Origin: Bacilli bacterium
GTDB lineage: Bacteria > Bacillota_I > Bacilli_A > RFN20 > CAG-288
DNA: 64,000 nucleotides
Reading direction: 5' to 3'
Assembly (NCBI GenBank): GCA_900770925.1
Contig: CAAGLY010000018.1
Span: 1-64,000 of the forward strand
Shown here piece by piece: positions 24,201-31,117 of this stretch (positions within the stretch are counted from its first letter, which is position 1; every line of letters starts with the position of its first letter). Below the pieces are notes generated by a model. The model did not search any database. It worked only from the letters and a program-made list of their open reading frames with translations, and was not told where the DNA came from. The position numbers were made by a program, and so were the translations under genes.

Positions 24201-25194
24201 CTTCTTTGTCCTGGCTTGTTTCTCTTGTTATCGGTCCGAATTCTGCTGTCTGACTATCCCGTGTTCTCTCTTCATAGGTTGTATAAGTCGGAAAGTCTGC
24301 TTTCTCGTATTTCGCATGCAGAGTCGTATACCTATCCTTCCTCGCGACAGAAGAACCCCAGTCATTTCCGCCCTGACCGGCAATCGGATTATCGATAGAA
24401 GGAGCATCAGTGGTTATCCTAGACTGCTCCCTTTCTTTAAGATACTTATTGTCTTTCACATATCCGACTAAGGAATAATCGGAAAGATTATTTGTCCTTG
24501 TTAAGGAATTTGGATTATTCTCTAAGTCAAAAGACGAGTCATTGACACCGACCCCTTTAATCTCTCCATTTACATAGCCGGCAACAAGGCCGGCTAAAAC
24601 CTTGTCAGAAGTGGATTTCATAGTCAGCTGAGAGATTCCGGTATTCAGAATCTGATTTGTGCTTGAATCGTATCCATATTGTTCACCTGTCTCATAGGAT
24701 CCGACAACACCGAAAAGACCGACAATATAGACCTCTTTAAATTCATCGATGCCAGTGTATGGTTTCCGGGTAAAGTCATTGGTATCATTGGAAATGGTAA
24801 GACCAGTGATTGTTTTGCTGTTTCCGTTGAAGTTTCCGATAAAGGGATAGGCTGTAGTGCCGATAGGAGGTAAGGCGGTATATCCGCTCCTATCGATATT
24901 ATCGGCTAATTCGAAATAGGTGGTTTTCCTTTTTCCGTCCGTATCCTTTTCATTGAACTTTCCCCTGTCCTGAAGCCAAGCTAGGTTATAGAGGTGCCGA
25001 GGCTCTTTTATGCCGTAAGGATGTTCTGCTGAGCCATCTCCGTAGGCAAAATAAGCCCCTTTTGAATTGGCGTTCCTTTCCGGATTGAAGGTGGAGTGGG
25101 AGGCAAACCAGGACACACATAAGCTCCTGCTTGAAAAGAGAAGCAGGATAGTTGATAAGGTGAACAAAGCAGAGCTAGGTAAATGTTTTTTCAT
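21229..25194 (-). CDS. Large secreted surface protein with GLUG-like segments
   Basis: 1321 residues with an N-terminal signal (MKKHLPSSALFTLSTILLLF then SLCVSWFAS). Residues about 110-240 hold a beta-helix-like region with FIGNFNGNSKTITGL, VGLFGVVG and LAGLVAGYVNGEIKGV, like GLUG-containing adhesins of gut Firmicutes. The rest is S/T/N/Y/D-rich, low in Cys, with no sortase motif or C-terminal anchor. The SWFAS after the hydrophobic core resembles SipW-type signal peptides. The part at about 22.7-24 kb is clearly more AT-rich than its neighbours, which may mean fast change or transfer. It lies 2 bases after the gene at 25197 and is under the same c-di-GMP riboswitch. Confidence 0.75.
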   Translation of the reverse strand: MKKHLPSSALFTLSTILLLFSSRSLCVSWFASHSTFNPERNANSKGAYFAYGDGSAEHPYGIKEPRHLYNLAWLQDRGKFNEKDTDGKRKTTYFELADNIDRSGYTALPPIGTTAYPFIGNFNGNSKTITGLTISNDTNDFTRKPYTGIDEFKEVYIVGLFGVVGSYETGEQYGYDSSTNQILNTGISQLTMKSTSDKVLAGLVAGYVNGEIKGVGVNDSSFDLENNPNSLTRTNNLSDYSLVGYVKDNKYLKEREQSRITTDAPSIDNPIAGQGGNDWGSSVARKDRYTTLHAKYEKADFPTYTTYEERTRDSQTAEFGPITRETSQDKEVHDQIYSYVSTDTENGKQTASYTFASGYNDSSRSGHRRKDDPYVGLSGKVDESWAKHSYVTRNITNEGNKNTFKLSDGKRNYLSATRNNEKTADPSVTITNNTRVNNAINLLFENGHLSFSRNNRVFYLNENQGKLSAVRKVKTSSPTTWSYDEEQQLYKTGSYYLVYDNGWKLSKKAVTENNIESDTTTDFSSSYDYFLFSRNDYYRTLPFDKDNDFVGRGNRDSAAKWHIDTSDENKIYAEEGGNRYYLYSKTGGPKNWNLLYVTTSNNNNYTYVTYRSSSSWWQEKYFFGATSSDLKIFYDDKGTNPNEYGYWSRNGKQQCTVTGVKECKTSKTESSTPWSDSEDTLNENVNELNDTYFPLTFNDNKTGPSDTNTGYVIGGGNYEEPISSGKGRSIGDIRVASYYKLDRNNFYNYYNDLGNSCLDTNSTGATGSYSQYNFSDSNFFAYTIDSKAESISQQNLIKISNPINETALKQSDSNCKSYTSLGFSKYYRTLLGKPSGSRVSRGNLLSKDSTAYGLHFRNAEISTNNKITIPYAKVNGQEYDNYELPQDAIDFNLKTEGYINFFAGTYYAWKSGSNISSDSNNCFFSLHTIERNGNKISNIKEISRIYKNKEHASDKTQPSYVYLYSDNTSNTGVEGTDGQRITGTKGDLLFDTRVLTSPDSSEWVNWAAYYFEVPVNKGEFALGSVSKANKNGAYLRYLDIGAGNKDENNITIEEHSEIDIKTYKYPSGVDFYDVSSSSGSSSTEGKYKDITGGGTTAIAVKSAGTSDREFAYDKTRSTLNVNGPPKDSLSAAYLNPGRKAKAGTDDIPLIEKTSHKVVIDKLTTYEIPQDDTAESLNGVEETTITIDGAKQDSVRKDVTLSCNVQQASNILEFVNDSNIRLFTLEYSIIKDASDADTFTYGNPVSLTIDYDPYTRFYSITFNDSSGETKVKAVRTYFNNDLTLNDNEKFAGVKITNLTDKQNPLVLNQVYSFRANKAQTNP

Positions 25195-25196
25195 AA

Positions 25197-26057
25197 TCAG
25201 AATTTCCTATCGAAATACCAGTCACAGGAAAAGTGGATGGTGTCCTCGTTCAGATTATTATTGCCGAGGTTGATACTGAAAATATACTGGATAGCGGCCA
25301 GATTATAGTGACAGACGACTCCGATATGATTCGGGAAGCGGCCGCTTGAGTTTTTTTCATGTTTGAAGACTTCAAGGGAAGTAGAAGCGTAGTGGAAAGT
25401 GGTCCGTTTTATTTCGTTCACTACTTCCACGCTTGAAGAGACAAAGGAAGCTGAATCTGTATTGGAATAAATACTGCTCCTGTCAGAAACATCCGGTTTT
25501 TCATCCGAATCAAAATTTTTCCTCTGGAAGGACAGGATAGAACTCTGGGAGTTATTATCCGTCTGAACCTCGTGGACAGGCTTGTTACTTTTATCGAGCA
25601 GGACTAAAGACCCTCCGGTACTATTGCCGCCTATGTCCGGGTCTTCGCTGGTTGAAGAGATAATCTGGAAATCCAGATGAGAATCAGCCTGGATTATATC
25701 CTGGTTTACCGTGAAAAGATAAAGCCTAGTGGCATCCGGCTGTGACTGCCTAGGATCGTATGTCTTTAAAGTCAGGCTTTTATCGCCTTTGATATTGAGA
25801 TTATCCTCGAAAGAGAACGTTGCAATGGGTTCGCTATTAAAATGATATCTTCCCTTATCAGCAGCCTGCTCATAGACTTCCGCCTTCTTGATGATAGGGA
25901 CGATCTTTGAGGCCTGAAAAGGACCTGCATTCCTTTTTACGGCACGGTTTACCGAGAACCAGGCAGTTGTAGCCATAAAAACAGAACTCAATGAGACTAA
26001 GGTCATTGAGGTCACTAGCCTTACCTTGAGTGCTTTTTTCTTCTGTCCGTTAGCCAT
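25197..26057 (-). CDS. Secreted protein with SipW-type signal, riboswitch-controlled
   Basis: 286 residues of unknown fold. The N-terminus, KKKALKVRLVTSMTLVSLSS then VFMATTAWFSVNRA, has the basic start, hydrophobic core and (A/S)xxAWF pattern of proteins handled by SipW-like signal peptidases (TasA, camelysin). The mature part is beta-rich and S/N/D-rich. It is the first gene after the c-di-GMP-I riboswitch and directly precedes the 1321-residue protein, so the two are probably exported together as an extracellular matrix or adhesion system. No SipW gene is in the window. Confidence 0.65.
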   Translation of the reverse strand: MANGQKKKALKVRLVTSMTLVSLSSVFMATTAWFSVNRAVKRNAGPFQASKIVPIIKKAEVYEQAADKGRYHFNSEPIATFSFEDNLNIKGDKSLTLKTYDPRQSQPDATRLYLFTVNQDIIQADSHLDFQIISSTSEDPDIGGNSTGGSLVLLDKSNKPVHEVQTDNNSQSSILSFQRKNFDSDEKPDVSDRSSIYSNTDSASFVSSSVEVVNEIKRTTFHYASTSLEVFKHEKNSSGRFPNHIGVVCHYNLAAIQYIFSINLGNNNLNEDTIHFSCDWYFDRKF

Positions 26058-26062
26058 AAAGC

Positions 26063-26150
26063 TGCCTTTCGATCTTAAGGCAACTGGCTATCCTGTCTGG
26101 ACCCTATAGTTTTGCGTCGCTATCTTCCGATGGCTTTGCTTTTTACTTAA
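26063..26150 (-). promoter_or_regulatory. Cyclic-di-GMP-I (GEMM-I) riboswitch
   Basis: On the minus strand the leader reads GCAAAGCC..., then the GEMM-I core GACGCAAAACTATAGGGTC (complement of about 26101-26119) and GGATAGCCAGTTGCC, which ends near 26079. These are the conserved GACGCAAA, AGGGxC and CCAGxxxCC blocks of the class. The 3' end of the aptamer, TGCCTT (26077-26082), can instead pair with AAGGCA (26063-26068), which holds the SD of the next gene. Ligand binding that fixes TGCCTT in the aptamer would free the SD, so I infer an ON switch at the level of translation. Confidence 0.85.
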
Positions 26151-26154
26151 ATCC

Positions 26155-26183
26155 AATATATAGCAAAAGCAGGCCGCTTACAA
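26155..26183 (-). promoter_or_regulatory. Promoter of the riboswitch-surface protein operon
   Basis: On the minus strand TTGTAA (26178-26183), 17 bp, TATATT (26155-26160). The -35 box is in the loop of the terminator of the upstream gene. Confidence 0.7.
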
Positions 26184-26195
26184 GAGGCCTGCTCT
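26163..26195 (-). terminator. Terminator of the NifU-type gene
   Basis: On the minus strand AGCAGGCC-(10 nt)-GGCCTGCT followed by TTTGC. It overlaps the promoter of the next operon. Confidence 0.8.
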
Positions 26196-26212
26196 TAAAA
26201 ATGAAATTTTCG

Positions 26213-26617
26213 CTATTTTCCGGACGTAGGATTGCTATTATGCGTTCTGTTGTATTCGTCGAGCTCTTTCTGGGCCTTTTCCTCATCCTTGAGACGCTGA
26301 AGCAGATCCTCTAAGGTATCCTGCTTAGGCTGGATCAGTTCGACATGCTTGACTTCCGGCACCTCATCGAGGATGACAACCTCGAAGGTATCGGTGACAT
26401 CGCTTGATGCAAGATAGCATCCGTTGCAGGCGCCTGTCCTTCTGACATAGAGAGTGCCGTCATTGTCATCGAAATGATCAATCTCGATGTTTCCGCCTTC
26501 CCGCTGAAGGAAAGGACGCAGACGCTCAAGGACATCCTCGATGTTGGCTTCAATTCTAGCCTTATCGAGGGCAGTATCAATGACAGTCTTGACTGTCGGT
26601 TTGTTTTCTTCGTTCAT
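26213..26617 (-). CDS. NifU C-terminal-domain Fe-S scaffold protein
   Basis: Small Fe-S cluster carrier of the NfuA/NifU-C type. The ORF can start at 26629, but the SD GAGG lies between that ATG and the one at 26617, which gives MNEENKPTVK (134 residues); I use the latter. The core LRPFLQREGGNIEIDHF and the cluster-binding GACNGC (C64, C67) match the family. The tail of about 35 residues is charged and helical. It likely takes clusters built with sulfur from a cysteine desulfurase (one is at 2923). Confidence 0.9.
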   Translation of the reverse strand: MNEENKPTVKTVIDTALDKARIEANIEDVLERLRPFLQREGGNIEIDHFDDNDGTLYVRRTGACNGCYLASSDVTDTFEVVILDEVPEVKHVELIQPKQDTLEDLLQRLKDEEKAQKELDEYNRTHNSNPTSGK

Positions 26618-26688
26618 AGTAAACCTCATATCCTAAGAATTAACCTTAGGATTATAGCACTTCTTAAAGAAGAAACTGAGAAATATGA

Positions 26689-27567
26689 TTAGCAATGAGA
26701 GGAGAGGAAATCGAGAATGTCTTTATCGACAATGGCATGGTCTTTTTCGTTCAAGACTTCGTGCCTCCTCTTCTCATAACGATTCTGTTTGATATTCTTA
26801 TATCCGGCTCTTTCCAGCCTGACTTTCGACCTCTGCCTTCCTTTTTCGTATCCAGTCACTGGATCATCTTTTCCACAGGCAAAAAGAATGGGAAGTTCTT
26901 TGTTCTTGCCCTCGAATTTTTTGTGTTTTGTCAGTTCATAAGCCATCCTGAACCTTGTTCCATAGCCTTGATTATCAAAAGTTGTGAGCTCCTCTTTGTC
27001 TTCCTGTGCCTTCTTGATATTTTCCGGAGAATAGCTCAGCCACTTTGTCAGATCATCATCGAGCCCAGACCTCTTCTTACAGAGCTTTGCATGGCCGTGC
27101 TTACCACCTTTGAGATAGCAGAGCTTAGAAACGAACCGGCCAAATCTGCCAGCAGGCTGAGGATTCGGAGCACCAGTTAAAATCAATCCATCGATCCTTT
27201 GATCATGCTTGCGTAAGTATAAACGGGATTCCCTAGAACCCATAGAATGACCAAGAAGGAATAATTTCTTTCCCGGATTCTGCTCCTTGATATAAGAGCT
27301 GATCTGGAAAATATCTTCAATCCTCTCATCGACATCTTTCCTGTTTTCACGCGGATGATGTTCGTTGACGCTCTTTCCATGTCCTCTTTGATCATGGATA
27401 ATGACAGAGTATCCGTTTTCATTGAGTAATTGGATGAGCCGCTTATAACGTTCTTTGTGCTCCCAAGCACCATGGACAAGCTGAACAAGTGCTTTCGGAT
27501 GTTCAATAGGAGAGTAAAGAACCGAAATCTGGAATCCATCCCGCCTCGTTAAGAAAAATTCGTTCAC
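26689..27567 (-). CDS. Alpha/beta hydrolase, lysophospholipase-like
   Basis: Serine hydrolase of the monoacylglycerol lipase/lysophospholipase group. The 292 residues contain the oxyanion loop VHGAWEH (31-37), DQRGHGKS (59-66) and the nucleophile elbow GHSMGS (S108), with the acid in CGKDDPVTGYE and a late His near ERRRHEVLNE or DHAIVD. No signal peptide is present, so it is cytoplasmic. The substrate is unknown. The codon after GHSMGS is AGG, read as Met. Confidence 0.85.
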   Translation of the reverse strand: MNEFFLTRRDGFQISVLYSPIEHPKALVQLVHGAWEHKERYKRLIQLLNENGYSVIIHDQRGHGKSVNEHHPRENRKDVDERIEDIFQISSYIKEQNPGKKLFLLGHSMGSRESRLYLRKHDQRIDGLILTGAPNPQPAGRFGRFVSKLCYLKGGKHGHAKLCKKRSGLDDDLTKWLSYSPENIKKAQEDKEELTTFDNQGYGTRFRMAYELTKHKKFEGKNKELPILFACGKDDPVTGYEKGRQRSKVRLERAGYKNIKQNRYEKRRHEVLNEKDHAIVDKDILDFLSSHC

Positions 27568-27628
27568 GTATCATTCCTCCTTATTTACTATTGTATAGAA
27601 AAACAGGAGGAAAGTCATTCCTAAAAAC

Positions 27629-27660
27629 AAAAAAATCAGCACCGGAGTGCTGATTGGTTT
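27629..27660 (-). terminator. Terminator of the tRNA cluster
   Basis: On the minus strand AATCAGCAC-TCCG-GTGCTGATT is a perfect 9-bp stem followed by TTTTTG, downstream of tRNA-Leu. Confidence 0.9.
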
Positions 27661-27663
27661 TCA

Positions 27664-27751
27664 TGGTGCCCGGGGCCGGAATCGAACCGGCATGGAGGTT
27701 TGGTCCGCAGGATTTTAAATCCTGTGCGTCTACCGATTTCGCCACCCGGGC
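27664..27751 (-). tRNA. tRNA-Leu (anticodon TAA)
   Basis: 88 nt including an encoded CCA. Acceptor GCCCGGG, anticodon arm CAGGA-TTTAAAA-TCCTG, long variable arm as in class II tRNAs, T-arm GCCGG-TTCGATT-CCGGC with normal T55. Confidence 0.95.
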
Positions 27752-27756
27752 GAAAG

Positions 27757-27832
27757 TGGTGACTCGTATGGAACTCGAATCCATGGCCCCTTGATTAAAA
27801 GTCAAGTGCTCTACCGACTGAGCTAACGAGTC
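27757..27832 (-). tRNA. tRNA-Lys (anticodon TTT)
   Basis: 76 nt including CCA. Acceptor GACTCGT, anticodon arm CTTGA-CTTTTAA-TCAAG, normal T-loop TTCGAGT. Confidence 0.95.
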
Positions 27833-27876
27833 ATCAATGACGGAAACGGACAATTGAAGCTTTTGTGAGAAGACAA

Positions 27877-27951
27877 TGGCTGGGGCATCTGGATTCGAAC
27901 CAGAGCATAGCAGAGTCAAAGTCTGCTGCCTTACCACTTGGCTATGCCCCA
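27877..27951 (-). tRNA. tRNA-Gln (anticodon TTG)
   Basis: 75 nt including CCA. Starts TGGGGCA with discriminator G, as in bacterial tRNA-Gln. Anticodon arm GCAGA-CTTTGAC-TCTGC, T-loop TTCGAAT. Confidence 0.95.
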
Positions 27952-28002
27952 AGCAGTAACTTCAATTATTGAATCATCCCGTTCGGGATGGTGCAACCTA
28001 AG

Positions 28003-28086
28003 TGGTGGGCAGTGGTGGATTCGGACCACCGAACCCGAAGGAACAGATTTACAGTCTGCCGCGTTTGACCGCTTCGCTAACCGCCC
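28003..28086 (-). tRNA. tRNA-Tyr (anticodon GTA), T-loop with C55
   Basis: 84 nt including CCA, class II with a long variable arm. Acceptor GGGCGGT / ACTGCCC, anticodon arm GCAGA-CTGTAAA-TCTGT. The T-arm is GGTGG-TCCGAAT-CCACC, so the nearly universal T55 (pseudouridine site of TruB) is C. Confidence 0.92.
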
Positions 28087-28113
28087 ACTAAGTTCGTCAG
28101 TGCTGAAGAAGAA

Positions 28114-28190
28114 TGGTGGATGCTAAGAGATTCGGACTCCTGACCTCCGCCGTGTAAAGGCGATGCTCTAACCAGCTGAGCTAAGCATCC
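28114..28190 (-). tRNA. tRNA-Val (anticodon TAC), T-loop with C55
   Basis: 77 nt including CCA. Acceptor GGATGCT, D-arm AGCTCAGCTGGTTAGAGCA, anticodon arm TCGCC-TTTACAC-GGCGG. The T-loop is TCCGAAT, again with C instead of T at position 55. It is the first tRNA of the five-gene transcript. Confidence 0.92.
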
Positions 28191-28211
28191 GCCGAATTTC
28201 AGCGCTTTGTT

Positions 28212-28240
28212 ATTCTATCAAAATGAATAACTATTATCAA
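28212..28240 (-). promoter_or_regulatory. Promoter of the tRNA cluster
   Basis: On the minus strand TTGATA (28235-28240), 17 bp, TAGAAT (28212-28217), about 15 bases before tRNA-Val. Confidence 0.85.
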
Positions 28241-28245
28241 GAGAA

Positions 28246-28278
28246 TTTTTGAAGGCGATGAAGAATCGCCTTCAAAAA
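28246..28278. terminator. Hairpin after pgi, T-tract inside the stem
   Basis: TTTTTGAAGGCGAT / ATCGCCTTCAAAAA is a perfect 14-bp stem with a 5-nt loop. No T-run follows on the minus strand, so it is an unusual terminator for pgi if it is one. It ends 5 bases from the -35 box of the tRNA promoter. Confidence 0.5.
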
Positions 28279-28301
28279 CTCTAGATGACTGAATCAGATG
28301 G

Positions 28302-29594
28302 CTACTTATCGGTATATCCAGGCTTGCCTAAGAGCTTGAACCTGTTCTTCTTGTAGATTTCGACGCCAGGCTGGTTGAAGGGATTGACGTTGAGTAAGTA
28401 AGCGGAGAAGGCGCAGGCACGGAAGAAGAAGTAGACTAAGTTACCCATATTGTAGGCATCCCTCTTAGGCCTGTCTAGGACAATGGCGGAAGTGTGTCCG
28501 TCGGTGTGGGCCTTAAGGGTTGCCTTGAAGGCGACCTCATTGATCTCGGAAACGGTCTTGCCGGCGAGATAGTTAAGGTTATCTAAGTTCTCTTTGTCGG
28601 TCGGGAAGACAATGTCGTTCCTCGGAGCGATGGTATGGAGAATGGTTTCGTATAAGGAAGGAGTACCCTGCTGGATGAACTGTCCCATGGAGTGAAGGTC
28701 AGTGGTGAAGGTAGCAGAGGAGCATAATAAGCCTTCGAACTCCTTACCTTCGGATTCATCGAAGAGCTGCTTTAACCATTCGGTAATCCTCTTGAACTGG
28801 AGGTTATAGGAAACGAACCTTTCGGAAGCGACTTTTCCTTCCTTGTTCCTAAGGTAACGTAAGGCACCATAGAAATAGGCAGGATTAGTCTGATAGATCT
28901 TTCCGGAGTAGTCTCTCTCGCCGTCCTTGACTCCGTTAAGGAAGTCACGGATGCTGATGCCGGCGCAGGCGATAGGAAGAAGTCCGACCGGAGTGATGAC
29001 AGAGAAACGTCCGCCGATATCATCCGGAATGACAAAGCATTCATAGCCTTCCTTATCGGCTTCTGCCTTTAAAGCACCGCGGGACTTATCGGTAGTGGCA
29101 AAGATAGCATCCTTAAGATAGGCTTTGCCATGCTTCTTGATCATCCTTTCCTTGAACAGACGGAAGGAAAGAGCGGTTTCGGTTGTCGTTCCGGACTTAG
29201 AGATGACATTGATGGCGAACTTCTTGTTTTCGACATGCTTCCTGATCTGATAGAGATAGCAGGAAGACAGCGTATTGCCGGCAAAGATGATTTCGAACTT
29301 ATCTTCCGGATATAAACCATTGATGGCTTCGATGACAGCACGGGCACCTAAGTAGGAACCGCCGATACCGCAGACAATCAGGCAGTCGAAGTTCTTGCGG
29401 ATCTTCTTAGCAGCCTCTTCGATGCGGATAATTTCCTCTTCCGGAAGCTTGCTGGCGTAGTCAAGCCATCCTAAGAAATCATTTCCTTCTCCAGTGCGGT
29501 TATCAATCTGATTGATAACTTCCTTTGCTCTTTCATCCACGGAATTGAAGTCGAGTTTGTTGATCAGCTTTCCATAAGTAGAAACTTTAATCAT
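28302..29594 (-). CDS. pgi: Glucose-6-phosphate isomerase
   Basis: Interconverts glucose 6-phosphate and fructose 6-phosphate in glycolysis. It has 430 residues, the short bacterial form. Signatures are VCGIGGSYLGARAVIE, VISKSGTTTETALSF (phosphate-binding SGTT) and a C-terminal region with PFNQPGVEIYKKN. SD AGGGG precedes the ATG. It stands alone with a good promoter. Confidence 0.97.
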   Translation of the reverse strand: MIKVSTYGKLINKLDFNSVDERAKEVINQIDNRTGEGNDFLGWLDYASKLPEEEIIRIEEAAKKIRKNFDCLIVCGIGGSYLGARAVIEAINGLYPEDKFEIIFAGNTLSSCYLYQIRKHVENKKFAINVISKSGTTTETALSFRLFKERMIKKHGKAYLKDAIFATTDKSRGALKAEADKEGYECFVIPDDIGGRFSVITPVGLLPIACAGISIRDFLNGVKDGERDYSGKIYQTNPAYFYGALRYLRNKEGKVASERFVSYNLQFKRITEWLKQLFDESEGKEFEGLLCSSATFTTDLHSMGQFIQQGTPSLYETILHTIAPRNDIVFPTDKENLDNLNYLAGKTVSEINEVAFKATLKAHTDGHTSAIVLDRPKRDAYNMGNLVYFFFRACAFSAYLLNVNPFNQPGVEIYKKNRFKLLGKPGYTDK

Positions 29595-29625
29595 TTGGTA
29601 ATACCCCTAAATTCACCAAGTTTAT

Positions 29626-29654
29626 ATCATAGTCATAAAAACTATCTAGTACAA
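29626..29654 (-). promoter_or_regulatory. Promoter of pgi
   Basis: On the minus strand TTGTAC (29649-29654), 17 bp, TATGAT (29626-29631). The remaining AT-rich intergenic bases up to 29768 show no gene or clear hairpin. Confidence 0.65.
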
Positions 29655-29768
29655 TAAGAAAAATCACTATTCCTACAGAAAAACCTTCACACTTAATCTC
29701 AGATATGCAAAAAACCTTAATAAATAGATTGTAAGCAAAACAACAGAAAAAACAGAATAGTAGGCAGA

Positions 29769-30464
29769 TCAGGCAATCTTCTTCTCTTTGTTTAAGGCTA
29801 TCGACAGCCTTTTTGCGAGTTTCCTATCCTCCTGATCGGTAATTTTAAAATTCTGTTTTTCTCCTATTATCGCCGTGACTTTATATCCTCTGTTCAGGGC
29901 AAGCTGAAATTCATCGGTTGCCCTTCTTCTTTCGTTCAGGATATCATCTAATACCTTGCTTACAAAGACCTGGGGTGTACTGACCTTATAGGTGTCTCTT
30001 CGGTCTAGATAAAGGATGTCCTCCCCCTCTTTTTTAAGCAGGGAATCATAAAGCGGAAGGATAGGAGTGATGGCATCATACTCCTTCTCTTTCTCTTTCA
30101 GTTTAGACAATAGTCCGAGAGAGACAAAGGGTCTGTCTCCGTCATGGATGTAGAGATAGGATAAGCTAGGATCAATCTTCTTTACTGCCTGATATCCGTT
30201 ATAGACGGATTCGCTGCGGCTATTTCCTCCATAACAGAGAAGAATCTTCTCTTGAGGATAAGAGAGGAGCTTCTCCTTTATCCTTTCCTCATCCTCTTTC
30301 TGGATGACAAGGATAATCTTCGTAAACCTATTGCTCTCTAAAAAAGTATCGAGAGGATAGAGAAACCTCTCTTTTCCGTCAAGGAGAGCGTATTGTTTCT
30401 TCTCCTTTTCTTTCCTTCTTTGAGAATACCCTGCAAGAAGGAGGATTGCATAGCGCTTAGTCAT
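29769..30464 (-). CDS. ispD: 2-C-methyl-D-erythritol 4-phosphate cytidylyltransferase
   Basis: Third step of the MEP isoprenoid pathway. It has 231 residues. The nucleotide-binding start is ILLLAGYSQRRKEKEKKQY (family LAAGxGxRM), with HDGDRPF (family HDaaRPF) and the late DTYKVSTPQVF (family QTPQxF), and then ATDEFQL. ispF is in the same window (37408), so the organism uses the MEP route. Confidence 0.88.
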   Translation of the reverse strand: MTKRYAILLLAGYSQRRKEKEKKQYALLDGKERFLYPLDTFLESNRFTKIILVIQKEDEERIKEKLLSYPQEKILLCYGGNSRSESVYNGYQAVKKIDPSLSYLYIHDGDRPFVSLGLLSKLKEKEKEYDAITPILPLYDSLLKKEGEDILYLDRRDTYKVSTPQVFVSKVLDDILNERRRATDEFQLALNRGYKVTAIIGEKQNFKITDQEDRKLAKRLSIALNKEKKIA

Positions 30465-30497
30465 GTCTTTCTCATCCTTTATTTTAACACTCGTTTC

Positions 30498-30526
30498 TTG
30501 TTTTTTTCTTTGGTCTTGATTATCTT
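30498..30526 (+). promoter_or_regulatory. Possible promoter of the gene at 30551
   Basis: TTGTTT (30498-30503), 17 bp, TATCTT (30521-30526). Moderate match. Confidence 0.4.
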
Positions 30527-30550
30527 AATAGGAAGAAAGGCGGAACGAAA

Positions 30551-31078
30551 ATGCAACCTTGGATTATCCTGATTATCTGTTTAGCTGTATTAGCTGCCAT
30601 ATACATTATTTCCGGACTGATTATTAAAATGAGGGTAAAGAAAGCAAAGAGAAAGGCAATCGATGCCCTCGATGCTTTGGCCTCAACGGAAAGAGACCGG
30701 CTAGAGAGACTAGAGAAAATCAAGAATATCTTAAACGAAGACCGGAAGTTCATCCCTAAGAACAGGGAAGAGTCTTTCGAAGATACCCGTAAACTATTAG
30801 ATGAAGTCCCTGCCGATGTCGCTAAAGCAAAGGGACAGAATGATATCATCGTTCTCTATCTCCGGAAATTCAGGAAGGAGAAACGTCTCCTTGCCCAGAA
30901 GAAATACAAAGATATCGATGAACAGCTCAGTAAGGAAATCAATATCGATCCCAATGATAAGACAAGTCCGTATTATTCCTATAACCGGAAAGCCCTCCGC
31001 TATAACGCCCTGAGAGGAAGGACCTTCTTCTCTCTGTTCATCAATAACGGAAACAATCCGCAGGCTCCCGTTCTTTAA
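30551..31078 (+). CDS. Membrane-anchored protein, remotely LemA-like
   Basis: 175 residues. One N-terminal membrane helix (about 3-27: PWIILIICLAVLAAIYIISG) is followed by basic KMRVKKAKRKA and a helical, charged cytoplasmic or external domain. The end YSYNRKALRYNALRGRTFFSLFIN resembles the YNxAVxxYNxxIxxFP..ix segment of LemA proteins, but the match is short and the middle part does not help. SD GGAAGAAAGG precedes the ATG. Function unknown. Confidence 0.6.
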   Translation: MQPWIILIICLAVLAAIYIISGLIIKMRVKKAKRKAIDALDALASTERDRLERLEKIKNILNEDRKFIPKNREESFEDTRKLLDEVPADVAKAKGQNDIIVLYLRKFRKEKRLLAQKKYKDIDEQLSKEINIDPNDKTSPYYSYNRKALRYNALRGRTFFSLFINNGNNPQAPVL

Positions 31079-31091
31079 GGAAGAAAAGAAG

Positions 31092-31109
31092 TATAATATC
31101 AGTAAGGAG
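31092..31109 (+). promoter_or_regulatory. -10 box and SD of the aldolase gene
   Basis: TATAAT (31092-31097) and AAGGAG (31104-31109) precede the ATG at 31118. The -35 is poor. Confidence 0.5.
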
Positions 31110-31117
31110 TTACACAT

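Noticed and set aside
24031..24471. Plus-strand open frame with hydrophobic and Cys-rich sequence inside the large surface protein gene
   Set aside because: It has no SD or promoter, and the minus-strand frame is continuous over 1321 codons.
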